DNA of 64,000 bases from the NCBI RefSeq assembly GCF_014839805.1, contig NC_051121.1, positions 6,307,116-6,371,115 on the forward strand. Direction: 5' to 3'. Shown here one piece after another: positions 1 through 12,150 of this stretch. Numbering within the stretch: the stretch's first letter is position 1; every line of letters starts with the position of its first letter. Position numbers and translations under genes: made by a program. The DNA comes from Manduca sexta. Taxonomy: Eukaryota; Arthropoda; Insecta; Lepidoptera; Sphingidae. Under the pieces are notes generated by a model that saw only the letters and a list, made by a program, of their open reading frames with translations, was not told where the DNA came from and made no database searches.

Positions 1-923
1 AGTTTTTTTATGCTCTCTCAAAGATGTCGCTAGCATCACTTATTTCAATAGGCAGCTCTAGATGGCGCTTTTTTCTTTATTATCATATTCTGCCCTTTAA
101 TACTACATAACATATAAGGAATATTGTAGAATTAAATAAATAAAATGCTTTATTCATCACGTAGGCGAACATAGTTGCACTTATGATAAGTCAAGGTACA
201 TAAGAATATTTAGTTATTACTTCTAAGTCGCTTATATAAACTAAAGACAATTTATAATGGTCATAAAATAAATTAAAAAGTAAACAAAGAAGCCAGCTCG
301 GGCCGGCAGGAAATAAGAAATAATCTTAATAAAGAAAAAGGGAGAAACGCGTCGCGATCCCCACTGGTGAGGACGATAAAAGCCCTAACCTAGCTAACCT
401 ACCAGCCTTTCATTAGCTACCTAGGCGATAACTACCCGAAGAAGAAAGGCAGAAAGAAACTCCGGACTTTTTTTTGTCATAAATTGTCCATTGTATCGTT
501 CGTTTTTTTTTTTAAAGTCTGATTAATTATAAAATAAAATTATTTTAAAAATTGCTAAAAAACAATAATACAAGAACATAAAACTGAAACGGTGTACAGC
601 GTGCATACGCCTACATTTACAAACACAATTTTGTTTTTTTTTTTCATATTTTTGACATAAATCACGGTCATTATAATTTAATTATAAATTTAAAGGCTAG
701 CGCAACATCAATGATCGGTCGGTCGTTTTTCATAAATTGGTAAAAGTCAACTGATATGTATTTATCGAGGATTCTGGCCAGGATTACTGCCATTACTTGG
801 AGACCCCAAGAAAAACACGATAATGCCGACTTAACGTTTAATTGCGAGAGAGCGGGAAACGATGCGTTATTGACAACGTCAAAACTGTGTTGCCAGATGG
901 CACATATATCACACCCTTCCACT
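1..923 (-). repeat. 3' flank and probable LTR of the gypsy element
   Basis: This stretch lies downstream of the minus-strand gypsy pol. Read on the minus strand, a short purine run (914-923, AGTGGAAGGG) is followed at once by TGTGATATATG. That is the layout expected of a polypurine tract followed by an LTR starting with TG. The outer LTR boundary cannot be fixed because no second LTR copy lies in the window. The small reading frames on either strand here are not supported as genes. The purine-run-plus-TG layout is seen directly; calling the rest an LTR is inference. Confidence 0.45.
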
Positions 924-975
924 AAATTAACAATATAAATTAATAACTAATTAATGACAATTGGATTTACTAAAA

Positions 976-3900
976 CTAATCAAATTCAAATCTCTTAACG
1001 GGTCTGCGAATTCGCTTGGGACGGTTGTCCGGCGCCACCGTGTCAGCCCCCTTTGGTTGGCCTGTAAGATCATCCTTTTCAACGATCACTTTGTGATCCT
1101 GATCCTGCCCTGGTGTCTTTATTGCCGCAGCTGACTGTGCCGCCATATCCTGATGAATATCCTTCAAATTTGGGCATGGTAAATCGAACATAGGCGTTGA
1201 TTTAGCCTTCATCTGATCCACATGTCTCTTAACACATGAACCGTCTTCCCTTTCCACTAAATAGTTTCGAGATCCTAACCTTTCTCCGACACGACCCGTA
1301 TCCCATCTCTTCCCCCGATTGAAATTGCGTACCCATACTTTGTCCCCTGTATCAAATTCCCGCGAAGAATTTCTATTAACACTCCTATGACGTTGCTGTA
1401 TACTATGTACACGATCTTCTACTTCGCGGTCACCCTTTAGAAAATCTAACCTAGACCGAAGTTTACGCTTTTGTAATAATTCCGCCGGGGACACACCCGT
1501 GGTACTATGCTCTACGTTTCTATAAGCTAATAAATATGTTTGTAATGCGGCCTCTATATCCTGCCCCTCGCGTAGTGACTTCTTTACTGCGCGTTTACAA
1601 AGTTTTACGGCACCTTCCGCCGCACCGTTTGATGACGGATGGTAAATCGCTGTAAAAGTTAACTTAATACCATTTTTATCCATAAATGCCGCATATTCCT
1701 TACTAGAGAACGGAGGGCCGTTATCAGAAACCACTTCTTTAGGTAGACCGAAACGTGCAAATGTTTCTCTCAATATTGCAATAACAGCTCCAGCTGTCGT
1801 ACGGACCATTTTAAAAGCCTCAACCCATTTAGACGTAGAGTCTATAACAACTAAAAATGTATGACCATGATACGGTCCTAAAAAATCTATGTGCAGCCTA
1901 GACCACGGTTCCGTAAGATAAGGCCACGGGCTTGGAGATGCCTTTGGTGGCGCTGCGCTTTCTTCTATACATGTAGTACATTCTCTGCAAACGCGTTCGA
2001 TATCCGCGTCAATGTTGGGCCACCAAACGTAACTCCTAGCCACGGCTTTCATTTTTACTATTCCTAAATGCCCCACATGTAATTCCTTAAGTAAAATATC
2101 TCTTAACTTTGCTGGAACTACTAATCTATAACCCCACATGATACAACCTCTGTCTAAATATAACTCAGTACGTCTTCTCCAGTATGGTATTAAATCATTG
2201 TCATCACTTTTAATGGGCCAACCAGATTGTAAACACAGAACTACTTTTCTTAATGACTCATCAGCCACAGTGTTTTCTTTCACATTCACTCTAGTTACCG
2301 GGAGGAAATCCTGAACAAAATTTAAATATGTTGTCTCAACGCGTTTCGATTCCTTATTGCTTGGCAGCGGTAACCGGGATAACGCATCCGCCCCGTTTTT
2401 GTCCGACGGTACATACTCGATTTGATAATCGTACCCCGCAAGTAAAATCGCCCATCTTTGTATCCTGCTTGCGGTCATCACCGGTATACCTGCTTTTTCG
2501 CCAAAAATATAAACTAGCGGCTTATGATCAGTTCTAAGAATGAATTTCCTGCCATATAAATATTGATGGAACTTTCTAATTCCAAAAACAATAGACAAAG
2601 CTTCCTTCTCTATTTGTGAATAGTTGCGTTCTGCAGAATTAAGTGAACGAGAAGCATACGCAATGGGGCGTTCCCGCGAGATTGTTTGTTCAGAACCTCC
2701 ACTCTCTGGTACCAAATGTGATATTACTGCACCAATACCTACTGTACTAGCATCTGTAGTTAGAATTAAAGGTAAACCTGAGGAATAGTGTGCCAATACC
2801 CGACTAGAGATTAAAAGCCCTTTAATATTTTTTATTGTTTGTTCACATTCCTCATTCCACTCAAATTTGCAATTCTTCTTTAACAATCTATATAAAGGTT
2901 CCAACAATGTACTTATATTAGCCACAAACTTAGCATAATACATCACTAGACCTAGAAACGACCTTAATTCTGTAACATTTTTAGGTGCAGGTGCATTTTT
3001 TATGGCTTCTATTTTATCTGGACAAGTATGAATTCCATCTTTACTTATGACATATCCCAAATATGTAACTGACTCAGCGAAAAAAACACATTTTTCTTTT
3101 TTAATTTTAAGACCATACTTTCTTAATCTATCAAAAACTTTGTATAAATTTTCCATATGCTTACTATCATTTTCCCCAGTTATAATTACATCATCTAAAA
3201 ATACCCCCACCCGGGGTATATCCACAAATAATTGTTCTAACTTCCTTTGAAAAATGCCCGGGCTGGATGACAATCCATATATTAACCGATTGAATCTAAA
3301 CAGGCCTTTATGTGTATTAATTACCGTGAATTTCCGCGTCTCATCTAATTCAAACTGAGCATAAGCTTGTGACAAATCAATTTTAGAAAATTTTTCACCT
3401 CCATGTAACTTAGTTAAAAGATCTTCTACCTTTGGTAAGGGAAAACGGTCCACCTGCAAACATCTGTTTAAAGTAAGTTTATAATCACCACATACTCGGA
3501 TGGTTCCATCTTTTTTTACCACTGGTACAATAGGAGTGGCCCAATCTGAAGTTTCAACTGGTGTAATGACTCCATCTTTCACTAACTGATCAAGAGCGAG
3601 TTCCACAGGTTCCCGTAAGGCATAGGCTAGAGGGCGCGCACGTAGATATATGGGCTGCGCTCCATCCCTTATGTGGAGTGACACAGTGCCACCAGTGAAC
3701 CGCCCCAATCCATCCGAGACCACCTCACAATATCTGGAACTGAAATCATTTATATTAAATTCTTTATACTTAGGCTTTAATGTATAACAATCTATTAGGG
3801 GTGGTTTAATACCTAATTCATATAACCACTGCCTCCCCAACAGTGTAGTCTTTCCATTATTAATAATGAACAAATCTAAATAATGGCACTTATTTTTAAG

Positions 3901-3996
3901 AAAAACCTTAACGCAAATTAACAAAGTACTTGTCAGTACTTTATGAGGACTCCTATTGACATTCACTTTTAACAAACAACCAAATATCTTTACCAA
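976..3996 (-). pseudogene. pol: Ty3/gypsy retrotransposon pol polyprotein, 5'-truncated
   Basis: An open frame of 1006 codons carries most of a gypsy pol. Order of domains: C-terminal half of the aspartic protease (LLGRQWL near residue 53), reverse transcriptase (catalytic box FLDD at 266-269), RNase H (TTDAS near 413), the integrase zinc finger (H640, H643, C673, C676) and the integrase core with D704, D758 and E794. The last two are 35 residues apart, a DD35E arrangement. The protein would copy element RNA into DNA and insert it. The first codon of the open frame is TTG, and an in-frame stop lies just upstream, so the true start lay in missing gag-protease sequence. The pol itself has no internal stop, which suggests a fairly recent insertion. 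No gag is recognisable beyond 4000. Confidence 0.92.
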
Positions 3997-4102
3997 CTTT
4001 CACCTTTCACATTTATGAAATTAGCACAATTTATACAATATAATAGAACATCAATATTATTGGACACATTTAAAAGACATTTAGTTGAATTATTGTAATT
4101 AT

Positions 4103-5180
4103 TCATAACTTACTTGCCAAAAATCTTAATGCTCCTGACACTCTTTGGCTGGATACTTGAACCGCATATTTTACTTTCATTTTTGGTATTTTATTTTCTA
4201 CAACATGAAACTCTGTCAATTTGTTTACTAGTCGTATTTCTTGGTCTCCAGCATCAACATCTAATAGCATTTTTATATGCTCCCATTTTGCAAACTTTTC
4301 TATGCCATCCTCAATAAATTTTGCATCTTTCTTTAATAGATTATTTCGCAGTCCTTTTAAAAGGTGAGGAGTATCAAAAAGAGGAAATATTTTATATTGA
4401 TCTACTTCAAAGGCATGACTTCTATACTCTAGTTCCTTCTTTAAATATTTTACTTTTGTTTCTTCTTTTAAACTTTTAATAACACTCACATTTGATTGTG
4501 ACTGATCACACACTGTTGATACAATTCTGAGGCCAGTTTTGTGTACTTCTTTAATTATTAATTTAATTAAGTATTTGAGGTCCTGTTTTTTGGTGCAACT
4601 TTTGCAAAAGGTATAGCATAAAGGTTGCTTATATTTGCCTTTTAAGCTCTTCACCATGAACACTAAAGCATGATCAGTAATTTGGCTATTTCTTTTATGA
4701 CCGAAGTCTTCGAAGCCAACTATTTGTCCATTGATAAAATAAAGACCTGGCTCCAAAGTCACTTCGTCGAAGATAAGCGTGCAGAGCCTTTTTTCTGGAC
4801 TAAGTCTTGCTACTGTTTTTTGAAGCTGAATAAATAATTTTGGATTTATTCCAGGCTTCAGTGGAATTTAACTCAATTGTTTTTGTAGACATCTTTTGGA
4901 CAGTAGTACAAACATTTTTTTTAGACCATAAGCTTTTGCACTTTGCTTATATATTGACAAGGCCAAAATTATTTCCTCATTAGTGTATCTTCTTCCTCTG
5001 GGCTTATGTTTAATTTTAGTTTGTAGGTTGGTAAAAATTCCTATAGGCTCAGGCAATCTTTCTAAATATTTTTGAATCTGACACATTTTTAGCAAGTTTA
5101 ATCTTTTGAGTTTGAGTATATTTCTCACTCATCTTTTTCAGTTTCTTTCTTCTTACTTCGTTTATTAACTTTCCATGCAT
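4103..5180 (-). pseudogene. P-element-type (THAP9-like) transposase, central exon
   Basis: The minus-strand frame 5128 to 4103 reads as one P-superfamily transposase segment broken by a single TAA at 4868-4870. The upstream part has LPEPIGIF followed by the KPRGRRYTNEE...ALSIYKQS block typical of the P-element region before the catalytic core. The downstream part has FDEVTLEPG, fitting the first catalytic aspartate, and CDQSQSN, fitting the second. The frame ends at a GTAAGT splice donor near 4105, so the stop there is intronic. A CAG acceptor sits at about 5181. The sequence between 5129 and 5180 continues the exon in another frame, so there is at least one frameshift. The gypsy element begins about 100 bp beyond the donor. 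Confidence 0.8.
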
Positions 5181-5401
5181 CTGAAAAGAAAATAATTTCA
5201 ATAATTATGTCTTGCTATGCAATGTGAAATGATAGCTAAATATGGTCTACTATACTATAATTAATTACAATATCTTAGATCGTGCATAAAAGAAAACAGA
5301 CAGACGATGTTATTTTCATGATTGACATAAATTTTTCTAAACTTAAGATAGATGTCTGATTAGAAATAAAAAAATACTTGTTTTAATGCACTATAAAATG
5401 T

Positions 5402-5641
5402 TTAGGATTTGTTGAGTAAAAGGTTTACATATATTATTTTATGTGTTCTATTATAATATAAGGCTTTACCTGCAGATATTGACATTTCTTTAGATGAGGA
5501 TGGTATTGGCATTCCCATGTCTGAGATGTTCTTATCAGTATAAATAGGAATCACTTGTAGCAAGCATGCATCTCCTCCTTGAATCATATTAACCAACAAC
5601 TCATTTTTCAGTAGTGGTTGAGTTGTGTCAGTCAAAGCTAA
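5402..5641 (-). pseudogene. Probable upstream exon of the P-element-like gene
   Basis: A minus-strand open stretch of about 60 codons is bounded by splice-like sequences: an AG acceptor just above 5640 (TTAATTTTAG) and a GTAAAG donor near 5471. It lies upstream of, and in the same orientation as, the P-transposase exon at 4103-5180. The encoded peptide (starting MTDTTQPLLKNELL in the open frame) has no motif I recognise, and no THAP zinc finger is present in the window. Assignment to the P-like gene rests on position, strand and splice sites only. Confidence 0.35.
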
Positions 5642-5798
5642 AATTAAGGAATGTAAATGTTAACACTAATAGAACCTACAAAAAGTACAAGAAACATTTT
5701 GGTACCTTCTATTCTTTTATTTGATTTTTAGCAAGATCTAATTTCTAATTGGCTGTGTAGTAATATAATATACTAAACATAATGCTAGATAATAAACT

Positions 5799-6375
5799 TT
5801 TTTTTTTGTTTTCGCGGAGAAAGTGCTTTATGACTACCGCCCAGTCTTCGGGGGGGGGGGGGGGCGACTGAGCGGTTCTGTTGGGGTCACCGTACCTTAC
5901 GGCCCGACGTTGAGCCACCCGGATTTGATCTTGACCTTCGGGTGACCGCCGGGCCGAGTCCCTAACCTATATACACGCACGGCATACCAACTAAAACTCC
6001 GCGGTAGCCGTCTTCGGCGCATTAGGGACGACTGTGGGCTTCCTCTGACTGAAATGTCTAAGTTTTCGTCCGCAGTCGTCCCTGCGCGGTGCCGCCTGTT
6101 GCGGCCCGTCTCCTATGGGGGGGCTCAGAAGCCCCGCGTAACCGAAGGACGCTCTCGGCGTCAACGGCAGCATGAGGCCTACCTTCCACGCTGCCGTTCA
6201 TCTCGGGGGTCATCACAATGTGCGAGATGTGCACAACGTACACTAAGGGCGGACGGCCCCCAGCCGCCCGCCGACGACCCCCCGATGGCCCCTATTAGTT
6301 GCCTTTTACGACAGGCAGGGGATACCGTGGTGGAATTCTCCAAACGCCCCCACGCCATGAAAGTCTCCGTAAAAA
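5799..6375 (-). mobile_element. 3' end of an R1-clade-like LINE
   Basis: A sharply GC-rich block lies in AT-rich surroundings. On the minus strand it runs from a stretch resembling moth R1-type 3' untranslated regions (the CCTGTCGTAAAAGGCAAC phrase, long C run at about 5850-5864) to an A-tract (T-run on the plus strand at 5800-5809). This is the form left by LINE insertion through target-primed reverse transcription: 5'-truncated with a poly(A) 3' end. Short frames on both strands inside it look like products of GC richness. Clade assignment is from memory. Confidence 0.5.
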
Positions 6376-8836
6376 TGTGAAAATGTTAATACCAATAAAA
6401 GCATCTGTTCTTTAATCACAATTAGGAGCTATCGATGCACATTCCATGCCAAATCTGTTCTCAGGATAAGAAGTTGCCTATGGCACTCAGGGTATATAAC
6501 TTGTATTAATTAAGTTTTTATATTTGAAAGACTAGTTCCAAATATTAATGGGTTATATATATTGCATATAAGTACATGCTACATTAATTTATTTGAGGTA
6601 GGTATAGATGTAAACATAGTTGAAATCACAAAAGTTACTAAGAGACAATTTAGTTTGTAATAACAAGTTTGCCAGTAGGTGTGCGGTAGCATAATTTGAA
6701 ATGTTGGTCACAAATTCTTAAGTTATTATACACATATTTGGCATCGCGTCTTTGCATTTCTGAGTCCAAAACTGACGTCCATATATAGAACCTGTCTTTA
6801 CTGTGTTGAGGGTTGGGAAAACGGTGCAAAAGCCCTGAAATAAATAGGGTATTACACTCTTTTTTTAAAAGTGTCTCAACTTAATCTCAAGGTGATAAAA
6901 TACCACTAGAAATTTCAAAAAAAGTGCTATTAAAATACATCAAATAAAGTGCGAGCAGTGCCTCGAGTCTCTGTATAATACTGAAAAAATTGTGAATAGC
7001 CTCCAATTTAAAAAAAGATAAAGGTGGCTTACGATATCCGTCGCGTGACCTTATTTATTTATGCACTGTAGCGGAGGAGATATATAGAAAAAACAAAAAT
7101 ATTTATACGAAAGACGTGATGCATAATCTACTTCAAGAATGCATAAAAAAATGTAGTGGTAAAAGATTACATTATTCTACAAACTCTTATTTAGATAAAA
7201 AAGATAGTATAAGAAACTTGTATTCAAAATTAATTTTCTTTAAGGGCCAATAACTAATATATGAAATATTGGTTTGTTTGCGAATATATCGTGAACCACT
7301 GATCATATTTTGATCCATTTTCCCTGATTGATGGAGCTCCTTCCCGAAAAGTGCTAGTCGCGGGTGCAAAACTTTTGCAGTTATAGAAAAAAAAAATGCT
7401 TCAATTATTTACATATTTTCCGTTTTTATATAGACATAACTATAATAAAATTCCACACTTCCTAATTGGCTTTTGTCATAAATACTAAAAGAACTAAAAA
7501 TCTTATAAATTATAATGACATACTGTGAAACTTCATTCTCTACTACCACGACTAAAAAATATGCATAACGCTCTCATGAAATTATTTAACTATTTATGAT
7601 TTGTTTTTAAAATTTATTGTAGCTCTAAAATTAGACTTTCGTCGATTGGGTAAAAATTATGGTAGTTGGTAACCCAACAAAGTACATTGTGTAGGATGTA
7701 CATTCTATCTGACCCTTTCGGGTGTACGCTCTTGCCATATCTACCTAATACTTTATCTAAGCTATTATACAGGGTCATTTCGACATTGCGTTACTAAATG
7801 AAACCACAGGTTCGTGGTGACCTCTGCTAACACCGTGCAAATGATTATTCATAAGTAACGAATATTTTCGTCAATAATCCCGATTTTAGATTTATGGTTT
7901 TTTGATCACGCTGTCTCTTAGCGCGCTTAACTGAAGTGAATGAACTACGTCACAGCTGATGATATTATTACCGAACCTATAGGGTTCAGAAGGTCAGCTC
8001 ACAAATGAACTCCCAATACGTTCACTGACTTGGTTGCAGCAGTTCATTCAGTCAATAATTAATTACTACAAAAAATATTTCGTCAATTATAAACGTTATT
8101 TTCGTTATTAAAATAGTTTTCTTACCAAAAAAGTTACCTACATAATTACTAAAGCTACAAAATTTAAATCTATTGGTATCGTATTTTTTAGATTCTACAT
8201 GATATTCCGACATTTATTTTAATTCCAACATTAATATTTCGGTTTGTCATAATATCTAAAAGAAGACTACGTAGACATTACCGAAAGTCATATTATGCTT
8301 TCTGTACCTTTTCTTTGCTAGATAGGTACACTATGGCAACGCGTCCGAGCCTTTGACCGAGTCCGAAGAGCGCGCGATTATTCAATACAATAGTCGTACT
8401 CTTTCTAGCCTAAACTCGCAGTGTTGTCAGTATAAACTTTTATATGGTTTTAACAATTTTATTGGTGCAAAACGGGTCACGTCCCCAGAACTCTGAAAAT
8501 CGGGACGTCCCGCGCAAATCGGGACATCAGGCAACACTACTCTTGCCGCTACTTTGTGGAATTCGCTAAACTCGTGTGTCGCGTGTTGGTCGGTCAGGTA
8601 CAAAGAAATTTAAAGTAGTCCCCTAAATGCGACCTTAACACGTATAAAATAGAGTCTATTTTTAGAAATATTTTTTGCCATTTTGAATATTTTACGATCG
8701 CGAAGTTGCATCGTTGACGCGTACGCGAAACTGAACTAATCACAATCTATTATGTTTCTATCGGAGGCTGTCATTACGATTTTAATGTGGATTTATGAAT
8801 TTGCGATAGGTATTGAATGGAAAAATCCAATATCAT
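6376..8836. other. No gene recognised
   Basis: About 2.5 kb of AT-rich DNA has no open frame beyond about 60 codons and no motif I can assign. It contains scattered A and T runs and a few GC-richer phrases such as the one around 8470-8530. It could hold old non-coding TE remains. Confidence 0.5.
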
Positions 8837-8911
8837 TTTGTCCGACCCGGGATTCGATTCCGTGACCTTAGCAAAGCATCCGTACATACAATTGCGGCAC
8901 CGAGATAGTCA
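8837..8911 (-). repeat. tRNA-derived SINE head (degenerate)
   Basis: On the minus strand the sequence reads GATAGTC-like start, CGGTGCCGCAA, then GGATGCTTTGCTAAGGTCACGG and AATCGAATCCCGGGTC. The last part fits a tRNA box B (GGTTCGANTCC) with its downstream acceptor-like run. The phrase ending CCCGGGTCGG is one I know from moth SINE heads. No full 3' half could be delimited. Confidence 0.45.
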
Positions 8912-9436
8912 CAAATTAACTGTATTAAAAATACTTTGAAGTATGAAACAACTTTTAAAGGAACAAGCAATCTACAAATCATTATTAGGTATTGGTAAAC
9001 GCATTTAATATTATGACAACATGCTAAGATACCCATTGGGACGCCGCGCCGCGCCGCGCCGTGACGCATCCCGTCGCTTGACATTTTTACCCCAAACTAT
9101 CACATTACCTAATTATCTACGTTATTAATTGTTCGTGTGAATTGCCAGATTTGCAGAATGATATTTTATTGTTATGAGTGTTATAAAACTAACCGTTGAA
9201 CGTATTTATTATACCTACTTATCTACTAAAATGAATGAACTACCTACATTAGAATGTGTGTGTTTTGATTTAAAAGAATGAAATAACTTTAAAATTACGG
9301 AAATCATGTGTTATGTGTACCTAACTTATGCAGTTGTGGTTGTTTGATTAGTGTCGTTTGCTTATGATGATAGTTTGAGCATAGAAAATATTATTCTAAT
9401 GAAATGTGATGATTAGTGCGTGATGTTTATGTTGGC

Positions 9437-9574
9437 GTTGGATGTCCACCTGCAAGATGGACAGACGACTTGACAAACGTCGCGGGAACACATTGGATGC
9501 AGGCAACTTTCGACAGGTCCGTCTGGAAATCTTTAGGGGAGGCCTATGTTCAACAGTGGACTTTATGTGGCTGA
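9437..9574 (+). pseudogene. RTE-type LINE, C-terminal end of ORF2
   Basis: Forty-five in-frame codons read PPARWTDDLTNVAGTHWMQ followed by EAYVQQWT and then a stop. This is the very C-terminus seen in many moth RTE-type endonuclease-reverse transcriptases, usually R(W)TDDL..VAG..W...A.DR..W...EAYVQQWT. It is followed by a TGATGATGATAA tail, a simple-repeat 3' end as in RTE elements. All upstream coding sequence is missing, so this is a 5'-truncated LINE copy. Confidence 0.8.
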
Positions 9575-10257
9575 TGATGATAAAGATGTTTAGGTATGTG
9601 TCTTTTTGTAACGTCGGCGTAGTGTCGTCGCTGCTGGTCTAATTGTTGATTGAGTGATGTGGCACGATACAAAACCCTAGGTAGTTAAAGCGCCGACATC
9701 AGCTGTTCGGTTGCGGCGCGGCGCGCGCGGTGCGACGAACTACCCTTGCGCTCCGAGTGTGCATCACTTATTCGTGTGCGTGAGCATAATATTATCAATG
9801 ACTGTGTGCGATGTTGCCGCTCCGACGTATTCTAGTATAGTAGTAGTGGCAAAAGGGTGTGTAAAAATAAAATGACTATTTGAATATTTATTTTGTTTGA
9901 AAATTTTACTTTTTTGTTTTTGACCTTAGGTTAGAGTAACTTGTAGTAAACTGCTTCTTTCAAAATGACTTTCTCGCAGTTAAATTTAAGTCTAGGGTTA
10001 CAAAATGACCCTGTATATGACGTTTGACATGCGTTTGACAGAATACGACCGAATGATTTACCTTATGAAATAAAAAATGGCGACATGTAAGAGATGTAGG
10101 AGTGTAACTCCGCATGAGGAAGATAGGTTTCAGTATTCTTCACATTTGATCGGGTAATTACTGTGTTTACGTCCCTCCCCAAATATTGGCTTCATTGTGT
10201 TTCGTACATTTTTCTTAAAGTGTCGGGTCCATTCTCAAAGTCCTTGTTCCAGAGTCA

Positions 10258-10320
10258 TATGCGCGGTATAAAAGCCACGCTAACCGCAGCGACCGACAGT
10301 TCGGTTTTAATTTGAGTGAA
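10258..10320 (+). promoter_or_regulatory. Candidate TATA/Inr core promoter
   Basis: GGTATAAAAG (TATA box at about 10266-10273) is followed about 25-30 bp later by CGACAGTTCGG, which contains an arthropod-like initiator (ACAGTTC near 10296). Downstream lies an untranslated-leader-like stretch, a GTAAGT donor at 10531 and a polypyrimidine-AG acceptor near 10827. The hAT coding relic starts at 10863. The arrangement suggests a promoter with a spliced leader, either the element's own or one captured from elsewhere. Confidence 0.45.
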
Positions 10321-10862
10321 GTGTCAACAGAAAGAAATAAGCGCGAAAATACAAAGCGAAGTAATAAGTGATTCAGAACAAGTGCAGTTTAATAGTGTTT
10401 TGGTGAGGCAATAGTTCTAGTGTAGATTTTAACTCGGCTAGCCGGTGTCATATATTTTGATCCACATTCAACGTAGATTTCCTGTTGCAGTTTTAACCCG
10501 CCAAGTGCCGTGTATAATTGTGTTGTGAAGTCGTAAGTAAAACTCTGTTATTAATAAGTGTTCCCTTACCTATTTAGTCAATTTTAATCAAATTTAGCTT
10601 TAATGTTGCCCAAATATTAAAATAAAACAAATAAATTACTATTGTTTATATGAATTTCTGTAACTGTAATAATTACGTCATTATTTCAGACATAAAATCT
10701 GTATAAAAATCTTAAAATTTCTGAGGAATAATATTTATTCCTATTTAATCAATAATGTTTAATCAATTATTTTTGATAATTTAAAAAAGGATGGGTAATT
10801 AAAGTAGGTACTGTTATTGTTTTTAGGTGCTGTGTTTATCCTAGCCAGGATTAGAACGCATC

Positions 10863-11375
10863 ATGGAGAAACCGGGACCTAGTAAAAAACGTAAGATTAA
10901 AGATGAAAATCGGTAGTTTCAAGAAATTTGGACTGAGAAATACTTTTTTGTATGGTCGCATAACAAAGTCGTTCGTTTAATTTGCAGGAATTCTGTTGCG
11001 ATTTCAAAGGAATATAATGTAAGAAGGCACTATGAAACGCAGCATTCTTCTTTTACCAAGTTTACAGGCGAATTAAGAAAGCAAAAAAATTTGTCTTTAA
11101 AACGGGAGCTTATTAGTCAGCAAGCTATGTTTACAAAACCCATTCAAGATTTAGAAACAGCTACAGAAGTTAGTTTAAAAATTTCTCGAATGATAGCAAA
11201 GCGAAGTCGCCCCTTCAATGATGGCGATTTTTTAAAACAATGCATAGAAATTGCCGCTAAGAAAATGTGTCCAGAAGCAGCAAAAAGTTTGAGAAAATTC
11301 AACTGAATCGTATGACTACCCAAAGACGAATTATGTCTTTGTCAGGTAATATTACGGACGTGTTTATAGAGGTAT
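10863..11375 (+). pseudogene. hAT transposase N-terminus, ZBED5/GTF2IRD2-like
   Basis: From the ATG at 10863 the frame begins MEKPGPSKKRKIKDENR, hits TAG at 10914-10916, and continues FQEIWTEKYFFV..VVRLICRNSVA..KEYNVRRHYETQHSSF. This matches the conserved N-terminal zinc-finger region (C-x2-C...H-x4-H style) of ZBED/GTF2IRD2-like hAT proteins; the C-x2-C is degraded to one cysteine. The frame runs on to TGA at about 11306 and continues one base out of phase as RMTTQRRIMSLSGNITDVFIE. The catalytic core and dimerisation domain are absent. It is a broken fragment, although the upstream promoter and splice sites look good. Confidence 0.75.
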
Positions 11376-11714
11376 GTATTGTGTATTGTTACTATTATAT
11401 TGCCTGATTACTATTGTTTGACGTGCGCTTAGTGTTTTTTCGCTAAGACTGAATGGTTTTTCTATGAATAAAATTTTATGTCAATGTAGTATATGCGGAA
11501 GAGTTGCCACCGTGAGGAGGTCGGGAGACATGCTTAGTGGTTCAACTCTCCCTCTATAGTGTTTATATGACAGATTTTGGAGTTTGGTTTTGCTTGTTTT
11601 ACTACGTTAAATAAAACTTTTTATTACAGGTTAATTGGATGAAAAAATTGAAATTAAACTAATTTTCGGATTCTATCGCGGTGTTAGTATTTTATTTTCT
11701 CCCGACGTTTCGAA

Positions 11715-11774
11715 GACTTTGCAGCCTTCATGGTCACGGGGGGGACTCCCCGTGACCATGAAGGCTGCAAAGTC
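11715..11774. repeat. 27-bp perfect inverted repeat (hairpin) of a moth repeat
   Basis: The arm at 11715-11741 (GACTTTGCAGCCTTCATGGT...) is an exact reverse complement of 11748-11774, separated by 6 nt. It sits after a phrase I recognise as widespread in moth genomes (TCTCCCGACGTTTCGAAGAC, 11699-11717). The transcript of either strand could fold into a near-perfect stem. Confidence 0.7.
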
Positions 11775-11788
11775 AAATCCATGAAGGC

Positions 11789-11995
11789 ATGGATGAAAAA
11801 ATGCCGTTTAAATACAAGCCCTCTGAAAACACACGCCAAAGAAAAAGACACACCGGCACTGAGTTAGAAAACGCTATACGTGAGGTAAAAGAGGGTGCAT
11901 CGATAAGAAAAACATCTATTAAGTATGGAATCGATAGAAGTACAATGAGACGTTATAAATTGAATGAAGAAAAACTGTTGGAAATTGTAACCTTC
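11789..11995 (+). pseudogene. pogo-type transposase N-terminal HTH fragment
   Basis: The frame contains ELENAIREVKEGASIRKTSIKYGIDRSTMRRY. This is a pipsqueak-like helix-turn-helix as found at the N-terminus of pogo/Tigger/jerky transposases, where it binds terminal repeats. The similarity stops after about residue 68, and the rest of the open frame (to 12097) is hydrophobic and unrelated. No CENP-B second domain or catalytic core follows. Confidence 0.7.
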
Positions 11996-12017
11996 GTCGT
12001 GACTTATTATTTTTTAT

Positions 12018-12150
12018 ATGTTCTATTTTTAGAACTATTTGTGTTTTTTTGCCATAGTTGCCTCTCTTTAGTCCGAAATAAACACTCATGTCAATAACAT
12101 CTTTTTACTAACTTTATTTAATTACTAAGAACATATACCATATTTACAAC
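12018..12150 (+). repeat. Possible copia 5' LTR end and primer-binding site
   Basis: Just upstream of the copia gag, a stretch starting TGTTCTATTTTTAGAAC contains AATAAA and ends TTTACA. It is followed by ACACGTTATCAGCACGA (12150-12166). I recall TATCAGCACGA-like primer-binding sequences next to LTRs of some Ty1/copia elements. The 5' boundary is uncertain and no 3' LTR is visible. Confidence 0.35.

Noticed and set aside
6058..6380. Overlapping frames of 60-108 codons on both strands at 6 kb
   Set aside because: Caused by GC richness of the R1 3' region; no domain and non-coding in known relatives.
8833..9084. 83-codon minus-strand frame
   Set aside because: Overlaps a SINE head and a (GCCGC)n run; no protein similarity.
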